From assembly GCA_016721385.1 (NCBI GenBank), contig JADKIE010000002.1, forward strand, positions 868,001 through 932,000: 64,000 nucleotides of DNA. Reading direction: 5' to 3'. This stretch comes from Chitinophagaceae bacterium. GTDB taxonomy: Bacteria; Bacteroidota; Bacteroidia; Chitinophagales; Chitinophagaceae. A program made the translations under genes and the position numbers. This document shows, one piece after another, positions 18,869-27,477 of this stretch. The notes under the pieces are model-generated. The model saw only the letters and a list, made by a program, of their open reading frames with translations, was not told the origin of the DNA and made no database searches. Each line of letters starts with the position of its first letter. The stretch's first letter is position 1.

Positions 18869-18911
18869 ATTTTTCTCTGCGAAAACTCCTTTTGCTCCTT
18901 TCTCTGTGGTG
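18869..18911. repeat. Right terminal inverted repeat of the GxxExxY cassette
   Basis: Reverse complement begins CACCACAGAG and ends GAGTTTTCGCAGAGAAA, pairing with 18320-18362. It ends 7 bases before the start codon of the next gene, whose leader it therefore forms. Confidence 0.8.
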
Positions 18912-18917
18912 AATAAA

Positions 18918-19691
18918 ATGAAACAAAAAGAAATTAAAATATTACTTGATAAAAAGGTTGATCAATACAATCAACCTTTTTTTATTGCAGAAGACCCAAT
19001 ATCTATTCCTCACCGTTTTGCACAACAACAAGATATTGAAATAGCAGGTTTTTTTGCAGCAATATTGGCTTGGGGGAATCGTAAAAGCATTATTAATTCT
19101 TGCAATAAATTAATGCAATGGATGAACAATCAACCGTATCAATTTTGTTTGCACCATTCCCAAAAAGATTTACAACAACTCCTTAATTTTAAACACCGTA
19201 CATATAATACAACGGATTTATTGTATTGCATTGCGTTTTTTAAGCAACATTATTCTATAAACAACTCATTAGAATCGGCATTTACAAAATGGATGAACAA
19301 AAAAGATGAAACGGTTGAGAATGGATTAATTGGCTTCCATAATTACTTTTTTTCGTTGCCAGATTTTCCGGAAAGAACAAGGAAGCATATTGCCACTCCT
19401 CAAAAAAAATCGGCATGCAAACGCTTAAATATGTATTTACGTTGGATGGTAAGAAGTAATATAACCGGCGTTGACTTTGGTTTGTGGAATAGCATTAAAC
19501 CTTCGCAACTTATTTGTCCTTTAGATGTACATGTAAGCAGGGTTGCTAAAAAGTTAGGCATATTAAACCGTAAACAAAACGATTGGCAAGCAGCAATGGA
19601 ATTAACCAGTTATTTAAAAACTTTAGATGCATGCGATCCGGTAAAATACGATTTTGCTTTATTTGGTTTAGGTGTAGTAGAGAAGTTTTAA
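18918..19691 (+). CDS. TIGR02757 family protein (DUF2400)
   Basis: 257 residues. Diagnostic segments are DPISIPHRFAQQQDIEIAGFFAAILAWGNRK at the N-terminus (read here in parts: DPISIPHRF, IEIAGFFAAILAWGNR), KRLNMYLRWMVR, then PLDVHVSRVAKKLGI and the end DPVKYDFALFGLGV. The family is related to the HhH-GPD superfamily of DNA glycosylases (the 'LDVHVSRVA' segment resembles the helix-hairpin-helix and catalytic region), but no activity has been shown that I know of. I choose the ATG at 18918; a GTG at 18906 lies inside the inverted repeat. Confidence 0.85.
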   Translation: MKQKEIKILLDKKVDQYNQPFFIAEDPISIPHRFAQQQDIEIAGFFAAILAWGNRKSIINSCNKLMQWMNNQPYQFCLHHSQKDLQQLLNFKHRTYNTTDLLYCIAFFKQHYSINNSLESAFTKWMNKKDETVENGLIGFHNYFFSLPDFPERTRKHIATPQKKSACKRLNMYLRWMVRSNITGVDFGLWNSIKPSQLICPLDVHVSRVAKKLGILNRKQNDWQAAMELTSYLKTLDACDPVKYDFALFGLGVVEKF

Positions 19692-19726
19692 AGCCTCATA
19701 TACATAAGGATAAAGAGGGTTGGCAT

Positions 19727-20409
19727 TTATTTTATAACCTGCCCAAAAACCTTTTGCAACAAAGCTGTATTTCTGGCTTGTGCCTTTGTTCGGATTTCTT
19801 TTTCTTTTTCTTCTATTTTATTAAACATCATATTGGTAACTAAGCCGCTCATTAAATTTCCTAAATCTAAATTAAGCTTATCGCCTAATAGCAGCTTAGC
19901 CGGTGCCACCAAATCATTCCATTGTTTGGCCAATTTGTATTCATCTAAAGCGTTATTCATTTCTGGTGCAATGGCTTTGCGTAATGTATCGCCAATTGTT
20001 TTACGTAAATAATCGGTACAGGCGGTGCCGCCGTTTTTTACAATGCCAACAGCATCACCAATATCCATTTTTTTTATGCCTTGTAAAAATATAGGCACAC
20101 TTTTTTCAGCTGTTTTTTCGGCAGCTGCCGATAGTGTTGCTGTAAACCGATTTACTTCTTTGCCAAGCCCCAAGGTTTCCAATACATTTATTACCTTATC
20201 TACATCTTTGGGCAATAAAGATTGCATTAAAGCTTCTTTACTAAATGCTCCGTTTTTGCCCAGCAAATTACCGCCGTGCTGTGTACCAAAACTTAATAAT
20301 TCTTTAATAGCAGCAGTAGCATCTTGTGCTGTAAACAAGCCTTTTAATGTACTGCAGCTATTAATTCCCAAAAAGATAAAATAAATAACGGGTAGATGAT
20401 TTTTTTCAT
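19727..20409 (-). CDS. DUF4197 lipoprotein, paralogue 1, one apparent frameshift
   Basis: About 228 residues. The best start is the ATG at 20409 (MKKIIYPLFILSF). One base added in the A5 run 20370-20374 joins it to GINSCSTLKGLF, giving a signal peptide and lipobox with Cys. DUF4197 features follow: DATAAIKELLSFGTQHGG, LLPKDVDKVINVLETLGLG, DAVGIVKNGGTACTDYLRKT and the C-terminal RNTALLQKVFGQVIK. It is exported to the periplasm and lipid-anchored. Function unknown. A second copy with the same architecture lies at 54955-55659. Confidence 0.82.
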
Positions 20410-20442
20410 GATTCAACTATTAAAAGTTAAGTAGCTTTAAGT

Positions 20443-20787
20443 ATGCAAAACAATACACTTATATTACATGAGATGCAGACAAACTTAGAAAAGTTGTTTG
20501 ATGTAAATATAAATATCCCCAAACAAAATTCAATAGACGAACTAATTCAAAATTTAAGTGTAGAAATTAACGAGTTGATTAATACCAATTTCGAAAAATT
20601 AATTTCAATTTTATACCGGATGGATGTGAGTGAGCAAAAAATTAAACATCTTTTAGCTTATAATAACCGTACAAACGCAGGTGTAATAATTGCAACGCTT
20701 ATGGTAGAAAGAGAACTGCAAAAAATTAAAAGCAGAGCAGAGTTTGCTAAAAAAAGCAATGATTTAAATGAAGATGAAAAATGGTAA
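20443..20787 (+). CDS. Hypothetical alpha-helical protein
   Basis: 114 residues, strongly helical and charged, beginning MQNNTLILHEMQ and ending NDLNEDEKW. No signal peptide, no membrane segment. The segment LVMERELQKIKSR-like near the end (VERELQKIKSRAEF) suggests a coiled coil. Bacteroidota often carry such a small gene near DUF4197, but I cannot name the family. It converges on the fatty acid hydroxylase gene with 3 bases between the stops. Confidence 0.65.
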   Translation: MQNNTLILHEMQTNLEKLFDVNINIPKQNSIDELIQNLSVEINELINTNFEKLISILYRMDVSEQKIKHLLAYNNRTNAGVIIATLMVERELQKIKSRAEFAKKSNDLNEDEKW

Positions 20788-20790
20788 CCG

Positions 20791-21456
20791 TTACTTTTTT
20801 TCGTACATCAACTCCTTCACCTTCTCCTTATCCTCCTTCTCATTTTTTAAATCGAACATGGTTCCAAATACATGGTCCCAAAGTGTACTGCTTACGCCAA
20901 ATGCCTTTTGGTCTTCTTTATAATGATGCAAATGATGATTACGCCAAAGCCCCTTCATCCATTTAAAAGGCGGATGCCATGCATGTATGGCATAGTGCAT
21001 ACTTCCATAAATTAAGTAACCCATCATAAAGCCTGCAAAAAAAGTAAATGCATTTTCATGCATAATCAAATACATCAATAAAAAAATTATAGAAGCTATA
21101 ATAAGGCTTGGTGCAGCAGGCATAAAAAGCCGTTGCTTATCTCTGGGGTATTCGTGATGGTTACCGTGTAAAATATAGTTTAATTTTTTTCCTCCTTCGG
21201 TTTTTGCAGTGTAATGAAAAACAAACCGATGCATCAGGTACTCAAACAAACTCCAAAAAAATGCACCCCCTAAAAATAAAAGCGCAATTTTTTGAATACT
21301 AAATTCAATGTTTATGTAAGAGTAAACAGGAAGTAAAATTATAACAGGCAAATACATGCTCCATATAACCAAGGGATGTGTTTTGGTAAGGTATTCTAAC
21401 AAGCTATTATTAAATAATTGTGCCTGCCCTTTATTGTGAATTTTCTCGAACTCCAT
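20791..21456 (-). CDS. Fatty acid hydroxylase superfamily protein (fatty acid 2-hydroxylase-like)
   Basis: 221 residues with four membrane segments and the di-iron histidine clusters of the family: HRFVFH, HGNHHEYP, HYAIHAWHPP and NHHLHHYKED. The pattern HGxHHxxPxDKxRL followed by an NHHLHH box is that of fatty acid/ceramide 2-hydroxylases (FA2H/Scs7). Bacteroidota make sphingolipids and hydroxy-fatty-acyl lipids, so an acyl 2-hydroxylase is a sensible inference. A TTTTTC-rich but unconvincing promoter lies upstream. Confidence 0.82.
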   Translation of the reverse strand: MEFEKIHNKGQAQLFNNSLLEYLTKTHPLVIWSMYLPVIILLPVYSYINIEFSIQKIALLFLGGAFFWSLFEYLMHRFVFHYTAKTEGGKKLNYILHGNHHEYPRDKQRLFMPAAPSLIIASIIFLLMYLIMHENAFTFFAGFMMGYLIYGSMHYAIHAWHPPFKWMKGLWRNHHLHHYKEDQKAFGVSSTLWDHVFGTMFDLKNEKEDKEKVKELMYEKK

Positions 21457-21526
21457 AATGTAAAATTATATAATATTTTTTATTCATAAAATAAACTAAT
21501 CCAATTTTTATGCTATTTTATGAATG

Positions 21527-22154
21527 CTACGCTTCTTTATAAATTTCCAAATTATCCACTCGGCAATAAGTAAATTTAAGCCAGCCAAGCCATGCAATAA
21601 TACGGTATCTGTCCATAGGCGCTATATCTGTAAAATTGGCCAGTATAACTTTCCAGCTCCTCAGTGTTATAGCCGAAAGTGTTAAAGCAAAGCTTCTTAT
21701 CATATAAATTCGGTGTGTTGCAAAATCTTTTTGTACTGCTTTAAACAAAGCAAACGCAGTAAAAAATATCCATAAAAAAGATAATAATACAAACGCAATA
21801 CGGCTACTTAAACCTCCATTTGCATAAAAACTCATAAGCAACCCGGCCGGCCCGGTTACAAGCAAAATATTTATAACATACACATAACCAAGCCCTCTGT
21901 GCAATTTTGGGTACTTTTTAAAAGTACTTACTAAACTGTGTAAATCCTGCTGCTAAAACAAGCATACTGCTAAAAACGTGTACAAAAAACGCTATCCGCC
22001 ACTCTGTAATATGTATATAATCTTGTTTAAGTTGCAAAAAACCTGCTTCCGTATTTACAGGTATGTAAATAAAAATTATTCGCAGCATTAAAAACGAAAA
22101 AAAGGCTAAAAGAATAATGCTAACAAGGCCAATTATGTTTTTGTAAGAGGTCAA
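21527..22154 (-). CDS. DUF2306 membrane protein, one apparent frameshift
   Basis: About 209 residues with five or six hydrophobic segments. The first part (MTSYKNIIGLVSIILLAFFSF, then VHVFSSMLVLAAGFTQF) is joined to HRGLGYVYVINILLVTGPAG by one indel in the run 21915-21923; repaired, the junction reads KYPKLHRGLGYVYV, the conserved DUF2306 core. RIYMIRSFALTLSAITLR is the other conserved stretch. The only start that fits is TTG at 22154, which is unusual. Function unknown; the family is an integral membrane protein. Confidence 0.78.
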
Positions 22155-22190
22155 TAATGTTGTATTTTACAATTCGTTAAACTAAAAATT

Positions 22191-22931
22191 ATGAAAATAT
22201 ATTTTGCTGCGGTCACCATTTTTTTAGGGTTATCCGCCTGTAATTCCAATGTTAAAAGTACAGAAGAAAAAAAAGAAAATTCAATAGCAACTGTACCGGC
22301 GTCTCAAACAATTGTTAATTCTCCTTTACTGGGCTCATATGTTGGCCCATTCGGTGATAATAAAATTACATTATTAATAACTAAAGTTATTGGTGATACG
22401 GTTGAAGGCCGAAGTGTAGTGGGTGGTAACGACAGGCCGTTTAGCGGCTTAGCCACAAAGGCTAATGGAATTTACACCATTAATGCCAAAGAACCCGGCG
22501 ATGATAAATATGACGGACAGTTTAGTTTATCTTTTGATGAAAAGAATACCAATGCCATTAAAGGAAATTGGAAACCATTTAAAGAGGGAAGCCACGGCGG
22601 CGCAAAAGATTTTTCGTTAACCCGTAATACATTTAAGTATTTGGTAGATGTTGGGCAATACCCACAAGCATCCAAAAGATTATTAAAAGAAGATGATGTG
22701 GCAAATATGATAAAGGAAGATTTAGAAATAATGCGTAACGAGATTTTTGCAAGGCATGGCTATTGTTTTAAAAAGAAACATTTAAGAGAGCAGTTTGAAG
22801 ATAAAGATTGGTACATACCCAATACCGTTGATGTAAAAAACGACCTGACCGAAATAGAGAAGAAAAATATTGCACTTATTAAAAAGTACGAAAAATACGC
22901 CGAGGAATATGGTAATGATTTTGGGAGGTAA
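22191..22931 (+). CDS. YARHG domain lipoprotein
   Basis: 246 residues. Lipobox LGLSAC near residue 17 gives a lipid-anchored protein. Residues about 40-150 form a beta-domain (YVGPFGDNKITLLITKV, VEGRSVVGGNDRPFSG, FDEKNTNAIKGNWKPF). Residues about 175-240 are a YARHG domain: MRNEIFARHGYCFKKKHL, QFEDKDWYIP and LTEIEKKNIALIKKYEKY. YARHG is an extracellular domain thought to bind cell-wall or related ligands. It is divergent from the DUF2306 gene, with 36 bases between starts. Confidence 0.85.
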   Translation: MKIYFAAVTIFLGLSACNSNVKSTEEKKENSIATVPASQTIVNSPLLGSYVGPFGDNKITLLITKVIGDTVEGRSVVGGNDRPFSGLATKANGIYTINAKEPGDDKYDGQFSLSFDEKNTNAIKGNWKPFKEGSHGGAKDFSLTRNTFKYLVDVGQYPQASKRLLKEDDVANMIKEDLEIMRNEIFARHGYCFKKKHLREQFEDKDWYIPNTVDVKNDLTEIEKKNIALIKKYEKYAEEYGNDFGR

Positions 22932-22979
22932 TATCGTGGGACGCCTTCGTCTGACGATGAATAATATTAAAATTTTTAA

Positions 22980-23384
22980 ATGGAATTTAAAATATTAGCT
23001 ACATACGATAATTATGTTTTAGCAAATATGGCACTTGGCCTTTTGCAACAAAATAATATTAATTGTCATTTAAAAGACGAATATATAGTTACTATTGATC
23101 CTTTGCTTAACCCAGCTGTTGGTGGTATTAAACTTATGGTAGCTCAAGATGATTATACGCAGGCCATTTCAATTATTAAAACTGCCGAAAACGAGTATCT
23201 TAAAGGTTTTGCATGCCCATATTGCAAAAGCAATTCACTTATAGTAGAAGAGAAAAACGATACACCTAAAACTATTTGGGGAACCATAAAAAATAAAATT
23301 CTTTATGGTCAATCAAGTATTTATAGTAAAAAATATCGTTGCCAAAATTGTAAAAGTTTGTTCAACGAAATACCAATAGCTTAA
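22980..23384 (+). CDS. DUF2007 protein with a zinc-binding C-terminus
   Basis: 134 residues. The first about 75 are the DUF2007 putative signal-transducing domain (ILATYDNYVLANMALGLLQQ, GGIKLMVAQDDYTQAISII). The end carries two CxxC pairs (CPYCKSN and CQNCKSLF), a probable zinc ribbon. Cytoplasmic; function unknown. It is the first gene of a run with the sterol desaturase and SH3 genes, on the same strand with 18 bases to the next start. Confidence 0.85.
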   Translation: MEFKILATYDNYVLANMALGLLQQNNINCHLKDEYIVTIDPLLNPAVGGIKLMVAQDDYTQAISIIKTAENEYLKGFACPYCKSNSLIVEEKNDTPKTIWGTIKNKILYGQSSIYSKKYRCQNCKSLFNEIPIA

Positions 23385-23402
23385 TTTGTTTAAATAATAC
23401 AA

Positions 23403-24204
23403 ATGGATACCATTATAACTTTTTTCTTCCTTTATTAAGGCTAAGTTTTTTAATAGTTGGCATGCTTATTTTTTGGATTATAGAAGGCGCTATTCCTTTT
23501 TACCCATGCGGTATAAAAAAAACAAATTGCAACATGCCGGAGTTAATATAATTTTTACACTCATTCATTTAATAATACATACATTTTTAGCATACATTAT
23601 TATTTTGCTTAGCGACTGGTGCCTGCAAAACAAATTTGGCATAGTATACTGGGTAAATGCAGGTACAATTGCCACCATCATCATTAGTATTTTGGCATTA
23701 GATTTTTTTGGTGGCTGGGTTGTACATATTGTAGAGCACAAAGTGCCTTTTTTATGGCAGTTTCATGTAATACACCATGCCGATAATAATGTAGATGTTA
23801 CATCCGGTCTGCGCCACCATCCCGGTGAAAGTATAGTACGGGGTATTTTCTTTTTTATAGCCATTATAATAAGTGGAGCACCAATGTATGCCGTAATGAT
23901 GTTTCAAACGCTTATTATTATTGCTACAGCATTTACACATGCCAATATTAATTTGCCCAAAAAATTAGATTATGCTTTAAGTTATTTTTTGGTATCGCCA
24001 CATATGCACAAAGTGCATCACCATTGGAAACAACCCTTTACCGACAGTAATTATGGCGCTATATTTTCTGTTTGGGATAGATTACTAGGCACTTTTATGC
24101 AGTTAGATAAAAAAGATATTAGGTATGGATTGGATAAATATTTCCCCAACGAACAAGACGAAAATATAAAGGATTTAATGATATACCCGTTTACAAAAAA
24201 ATAA
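23403..24204 (+). CDS. Sterol desaturase/fatty acid hydroxylase family protein, two apparent frameshifts
   Basis: About 267 residues after repair. From the ATG at 23403 a missing T in 23420-23425 leads into LPLLRLSFLIVGMLIFW and IIEGAIPF. A missing T in 23497-23501 leads into LPMRYKKNKLQHAGVN and on to the end. The di-iron histidine motifs are HIVEHKVPFLWQFHVIHH, HANINLP and HMHKVHHHWK, typical of this superfamily, and GLRHHPGE lies between. Four membrane helices. The substrate is a lipid, exact identity unknown. It is the second member of the superfamily within 3.5 kb (the other is at 20791-21456). Confidence 0.82.
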
Positions 24205-24205
24205 A

Positions 24206-24967
24206 ATGATACGAAAAATAGTACTGGTTAGCCTTGTTGTATTTTCTGTTGCATTGTCATTTGCACAAACTAAATTAGTTTATAATGCCTATAAACCGGG
24301 GTTAAGCATAAGAGACAAACCCAGTGTTAATGGCACTGTAATTTCAAAAATTCCGTATGGCGAAAAACTAAGCTTAATAAACCCATTTACAGATACTGTA
24401 CAAGTTGTAAATGAAGGATTAACTGGTTATTGGAATTTAATAGAATATAAAGGCAAAAAAGGGTATGTTGTTGGAGTATACTTGTTAACTATTGCTCCGC
24501 CCAAAGCCACTGTAAAAACAGTGAGCGATTATTTTAAGCAACTATCTCAACCCGCCGGCTTACCCGTAACCGTAAAAATGGGAACTCCGGATAATGAAAT
24601 GTACAGTACGTATAAAAAACAATTATTTAAAAATGGCTGCGAAATACACGAAGCCGGCTTTTATGAATCGGGTTACAGTACTTACTTTATGCCGGAATTA
24701 ACCATGCAGGAAGGTTTTATTATTACCCGGCTAATTCCGGAATTTAAAGATGTATTTGCAGCAACGGATATTTATCCAACAGAAAATAAAACAACAAAAG
24801 TAAAACGCCAGGGTTACGATTCTGATAAAGAAGTGATCGTTCAAAAAAATACAAGTGGTACATGGACAGATAAAATTATTGTAAATTATGAAGATGGCGC
24901 TTCTTACACGTTTGAATTATTTATCTTGAACGGGCAGTTGGTAATTAGTTATGGCGGCGGAGTTTAA
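24206..24967 (+). CDS. Secreted SH3-domain protein
   Basis: 253 residues, signal peptide MIRKIVLVSLVVFSVALSFAQ. Residues 25-95 resemble a bacterial SH3 (SH3_3) domain: YKPGLSIRDKPSVNG, SKIPYGEKLSL, and GYWNLIEYKGKKGYVVGVYL. The remaining 150 residues form an unrecognised beta-rich region. Such domains bind cell-wall peptides. The gene follows the desaturase stop by 1 base, so it is probably in the same operon. Confidence 0.75.
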   Translation: MIRKIVLVSLVVFSVALSFAQTKLVYNAYKPGLSIRDKPSVNGTVISKIPYGEKLSLINPFTDTVQVVNEGLTGYWNLIEYKGKKGYVVGVYLLTIAPPKATVKTVSDYFKQLSQPAGLPVTVKMGTPDNEMYSTYKKQLFKNGCEIHEAGFYESGYSTYFMPELTMQEGFIITRLIPEFKDVFAATDIYPTENKTTKVKRQGYDSDKEVIVQKNTSGTWTDKIIVNYEDGASYTFELFILNGQLVISYGGGV

Positions 24968-25024
24968 TTTTTAAGTCGTGTAACCTGCCTGCCGACAGAA
25001 TGTTCGTAAAATGAGTTTTTTAAA

Positions 25025-25741
25025 ATGAAGAAAATAGCATTTATACCGGCTCGTTATGCAGCCACACGTTTTCCTGCAAAGCTGATGCAGCAATTAGGTA
25101 GCAAAACAGTAATACGTACTACTTACGATAATACGGTAGCTACAGGTTTATTTAACGAAGTAATTGTAGTAACCGATAGCGAAATTATTTACAACGAAAT
25201 TGTACAGCATGGCGGCAATGCCAAAATGAGCGTTAAACAACACGAAAGCGGCAGCGATAGAATTGCAGAAGCCATTGCCAATATGGAAGTAGATATTGTA
25301 GTAAATGTTCAGGGCGATGAACCTTTTGTACAAAAAGAACCACTTCAAAAATTGTTACAAGTTTTTGAAGATGATGCGGTACATGTTGCATCGCTTATGC
25401 AAATTATTACAGAAAAAAAATATATTGCCGATCCTAATTATGTAAAAGTGGCTGTAGATAAAAATATGAATAGCCTTATGTTTAGTCGTAGCCCAATACC
25501 TTATCATAGGGATAGCACCATTTCACCCACTTATTACGAACATATCGGTGTTTATGCATTTCGTAAACAAGCCCTATTAAATTTTTCATCATGGCAAATG
25601 ACACCACTTGAAGCTGCTGAAAAAATTGAGTGCCTTCGCTATTTAGAAAATGGTATTCCGTTAAAAATGATAGTAACAGAATATATGGGTGTGGAGATTG
25701 ATACGCCTGAAGATTTGGAGAGGGCAAATAGATTACTTTGA
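25025..25741 (+). CDS. kdsB: 3-deoxy-manno-octulosonate cytidylyltransferase (CMP-Kdo synthetase)
   Basis: 238 residues, full length. Catalyses CTP + Kdo to CMP-Kdo, the activated sugar for lipid A-Kdo. Motifs: [16 protein letters not shown] (nucleotide binding), [23 protein letters not shown] with the metal-binding Asp, and [15 protein letters not shown]. The C-terminus ends [14 protein letters not shown]. With the downstream kdnB and distal kdsD it forms the Kdo branch. It shares no repeats with its neighbours; the gap to the SH3 gene is 57 bases. Confidence 0.95.
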   Translation: MKKIAFIPARYAATRFPAKLMQQLGSKTVIRTTYDNTVATGLFNEVIVVTDSEIIYNEIVQHGGNAKMSVKQHESGSDRIAEAIANMEVDIVVNVQGDEPFVQKEPLQKLLQVFEDDAVHVASLMQIITEKKYIADPNYVKVAVDKNMNSLMFSRSPIPYHRDSTISPTYYEHIGVYAFRKQALLNFSSWQMTPLEAAEKIECLRYLENGIPLKMIVTEYMGVEIDTPEDLERANRLL

Positions 25742-25751
25742 TTTTTTTTAC

Positions 25752-25860
25752 ACAGATTACTTAGATTACTTAGATTACTTTCACAGATAAACACAAATAA
25801 AATCTTTATAACAATTGTTAAACTCTTTTTATCTGTGAAATTCATCTGTGGTTAATTTGG
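25752..25860. repeat. CACAGATTA-type repeat block between kdsB and kdnB
   Basis: Three 9-base units of (A/T)(C/T)AGATTAC (25752-25778), then CACAGATAAA (25782-25791), which pairs with TTTATCTGTG (25828-25837), and a second ATCTGTGG (25843 onwards). The result is a loose palindrome of about 100 bases. Same family as the repeats at 9003, 12371 and 57641. Confidence 0.7.
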
Positions 25861-25909
25861 TGTTAATTCATCTTGTGGTTAAAAAATTTATCTTCGTAAA
25901 AATCTTCTT

Positions 25910-27004
25910 ATGCAGTTTAGAAATTTTAAAATGATCGGCTATGTAGTATATGGTCGTGGTAGTTTTAATCAATTAGATGAAATAATAAAACCACATCGTA
26001 AACCTGCCCGTTCCGAAGGCGGGGCCAATGCTCCAATGGTATTTTTAGTAGACCATTATTTTGAAGGCAAACCTCTTGCTAGTAGAATTCCTTTGCAAGG
26101 CAATGATAAATTAATTTTTGTAGATGTTACCTACGAACCCAAAACTACATATGTAGACAGTTTGGCTAACCAATTAAAAGAAGAGTTTGGCACAATAAGT
26201 GGTGTAATTGGTATTGGTGGCGGTAGTGCCATGGATTTAGCAAAAGCTGTTTCATTAATGATGAATAACTCAGGCTCCTCTGCCGATTATCAGGGATGGG
26301 ATTTAGTAAAAAATGCAGGCGTGTATAAAGTTGGAATACCTACACTTAGCGGCACTGGAGCAGAGGTTAGTCGAACTACAGTATTGACAGGCCCAACAAA
26401 AAAATTAGGGATGAATAGCGACTTTACGCCCTTTGATCAAATAGTACTTGATCCCGAGCTTACGGCCGATGCTCCTGCCAATCAACGTTTTTATACAGGC
26501 ATGGATTGTTACATTCACTGCATTGAAAGTTTAACAGGTACATACTTAAACGAATTTAGCAAAAGCTATGGCGAAAAAGCTTTACAGCTTTGCAGAGATA
26601 TTTATGTTCATAAAAATACATGGGATGCCGAAAGCGATGAAAAATTAATGATGGCAAGTTATGCAGGAGGCATGAGCATTGCATATAGCCAGGTAGGTGT
26701 AGCCCATGCCGTTAGTTATGGGCTAAGTTATTTATTAGGCACCAAACATGGTATAGGTAATTGTATTGTGTTTGATAAGTTGGAAGAATACTATCCCGAA
26801 GGTGTAAAAGAATTTAAATGGATGGTGCAAAAAAATAATATAGAAATACCGCAAAATATTTGTGCTAATTTAACGGATGATGATTTTAATAAGATGATAG
26901 ACGTGTCACTTAGCTTAAAGCCGCTTTGGGAAAATGCACTAGGCAAAGATTGGGGAAAAATTATTACCAGAGAAAAGCTTAGAAAATTATATGAACAACT
27001 TTAA
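25910..27004 (+). CDS. kdnB: Iron-containing alcohol dehydrogenase, probable Kdo 8-oxidase KdnB
   Basis: 364 residues of the group III iron-dependent alcohol dehydrogenase family. Motifs: IGIGGGSAMDLAKA (nucleotide binding), GIPTLSGTGAEVSRT and GMDCYIHCIE, whose His and later His (VGVAHAVSYGL, TKHGIGN) are iron ligands. Next to kdsB, this matches KdnB, which oxidises Kdo at C8 so that KdnA can make 8-amino-Kdo; KdnA itself is not in the window. Residues 27-38 (HRKPARSEGGAN) appear to be an in-frame palindromic insertion: CCTGCCCGTTCCGAAGGCGGGG at 26003-26024 has the look of a REP element. Function beyond the family is inference. Confidence 0.78.
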   Translation: MQFRNFKMIGYVVYGRGSFNQLDEIIKPHRKPARSEGGANAPMVFLVDHYFEGKPLASRIPLQGNDKLIFVDVTYEPKTTYVDSLANQLKEEFGTISGVIGIGGGSAMDLAKAVSLMMNNSGSSADYQGWDLVKNAGVYKVGIPTLSGTGAEVSRTTVLTGPTKKLGMNSDFTPFDQIVLDPELTADAPANQRFYTGMDCYIHCIESLTGTYLNEFSKSYGEKALQLCRDIYVHKNTWDAESDEKLMMASYAGGMSIAYSQVGVAHAVSYGLSYLLGTKHGIGNCIVFDKLEEYYPEGVKEFKWMVQKNNIEIPQNICANLTDDDFNKMIDVSLSLKPLWENALGKDWGKIITREKLRKLYEQL

Positions 27005-27016
27005 AAAATTATTTGA

Positions 27017-27465
27017 ATGAAAAATTTGTTCGATAAATCTACTTTAGATGAAGTTGTAAAAAGATTAAATAGCCTTAACTCTCAATCCCAGCGCCAATGG
27101 GGTAAAATGAATGTGGCGCAAATGCTGGCGCATTGCAAAGTTGCTTTTGAAATACCACTTAGCAGCAAGCCATTTCCTCGAATGTTTATGGGTAGATTAA
27201 TGGGATGGTTGATAAAACCAATGTTGTTTAACAAAAAACCGCTTAAAAAAAACAGCCCTACGGCATCTGAGTTTATTATAAAAGTGAAAAAAATTTAGAT
27301 GAAGAAAGAAAAAAATTAATAGATAGTGTTACTAATTTTCAAGCAGCCAACCCAAGCGAAATAGAAAAAAAAGTACATCCGTTTTTTGGAAAATTTACCG
27401 GCGACCAATGGGGTAAATTTATGTATAAGCATTTAGATCATCATTTGCAGCAATTTGGCGTTTAA
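27017..27465 (+). CDS. DUF1569 protein, one apparent frameshift
   Basis: About 149 residues. MKNLFDKSTLDEVVKRLNSL and QRQWGKMNVAQMLAHCKVAF are the conserved N-terminal half of DUF1569, a DinB-like four-helix fold. The A7 run at 27287-27293 needs one more A; the frame then continues NLDEERKKLIDSV, PSEIEKKVHPFFGKFTGDQWG and HLDHHLQQFGV, with the conserved metal-binding-like His pair. Function unknown. It follows kdnB by 12 bases. Confidence 0.82.
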
Positions 27466-27477
27466 TGCACAATTTAT

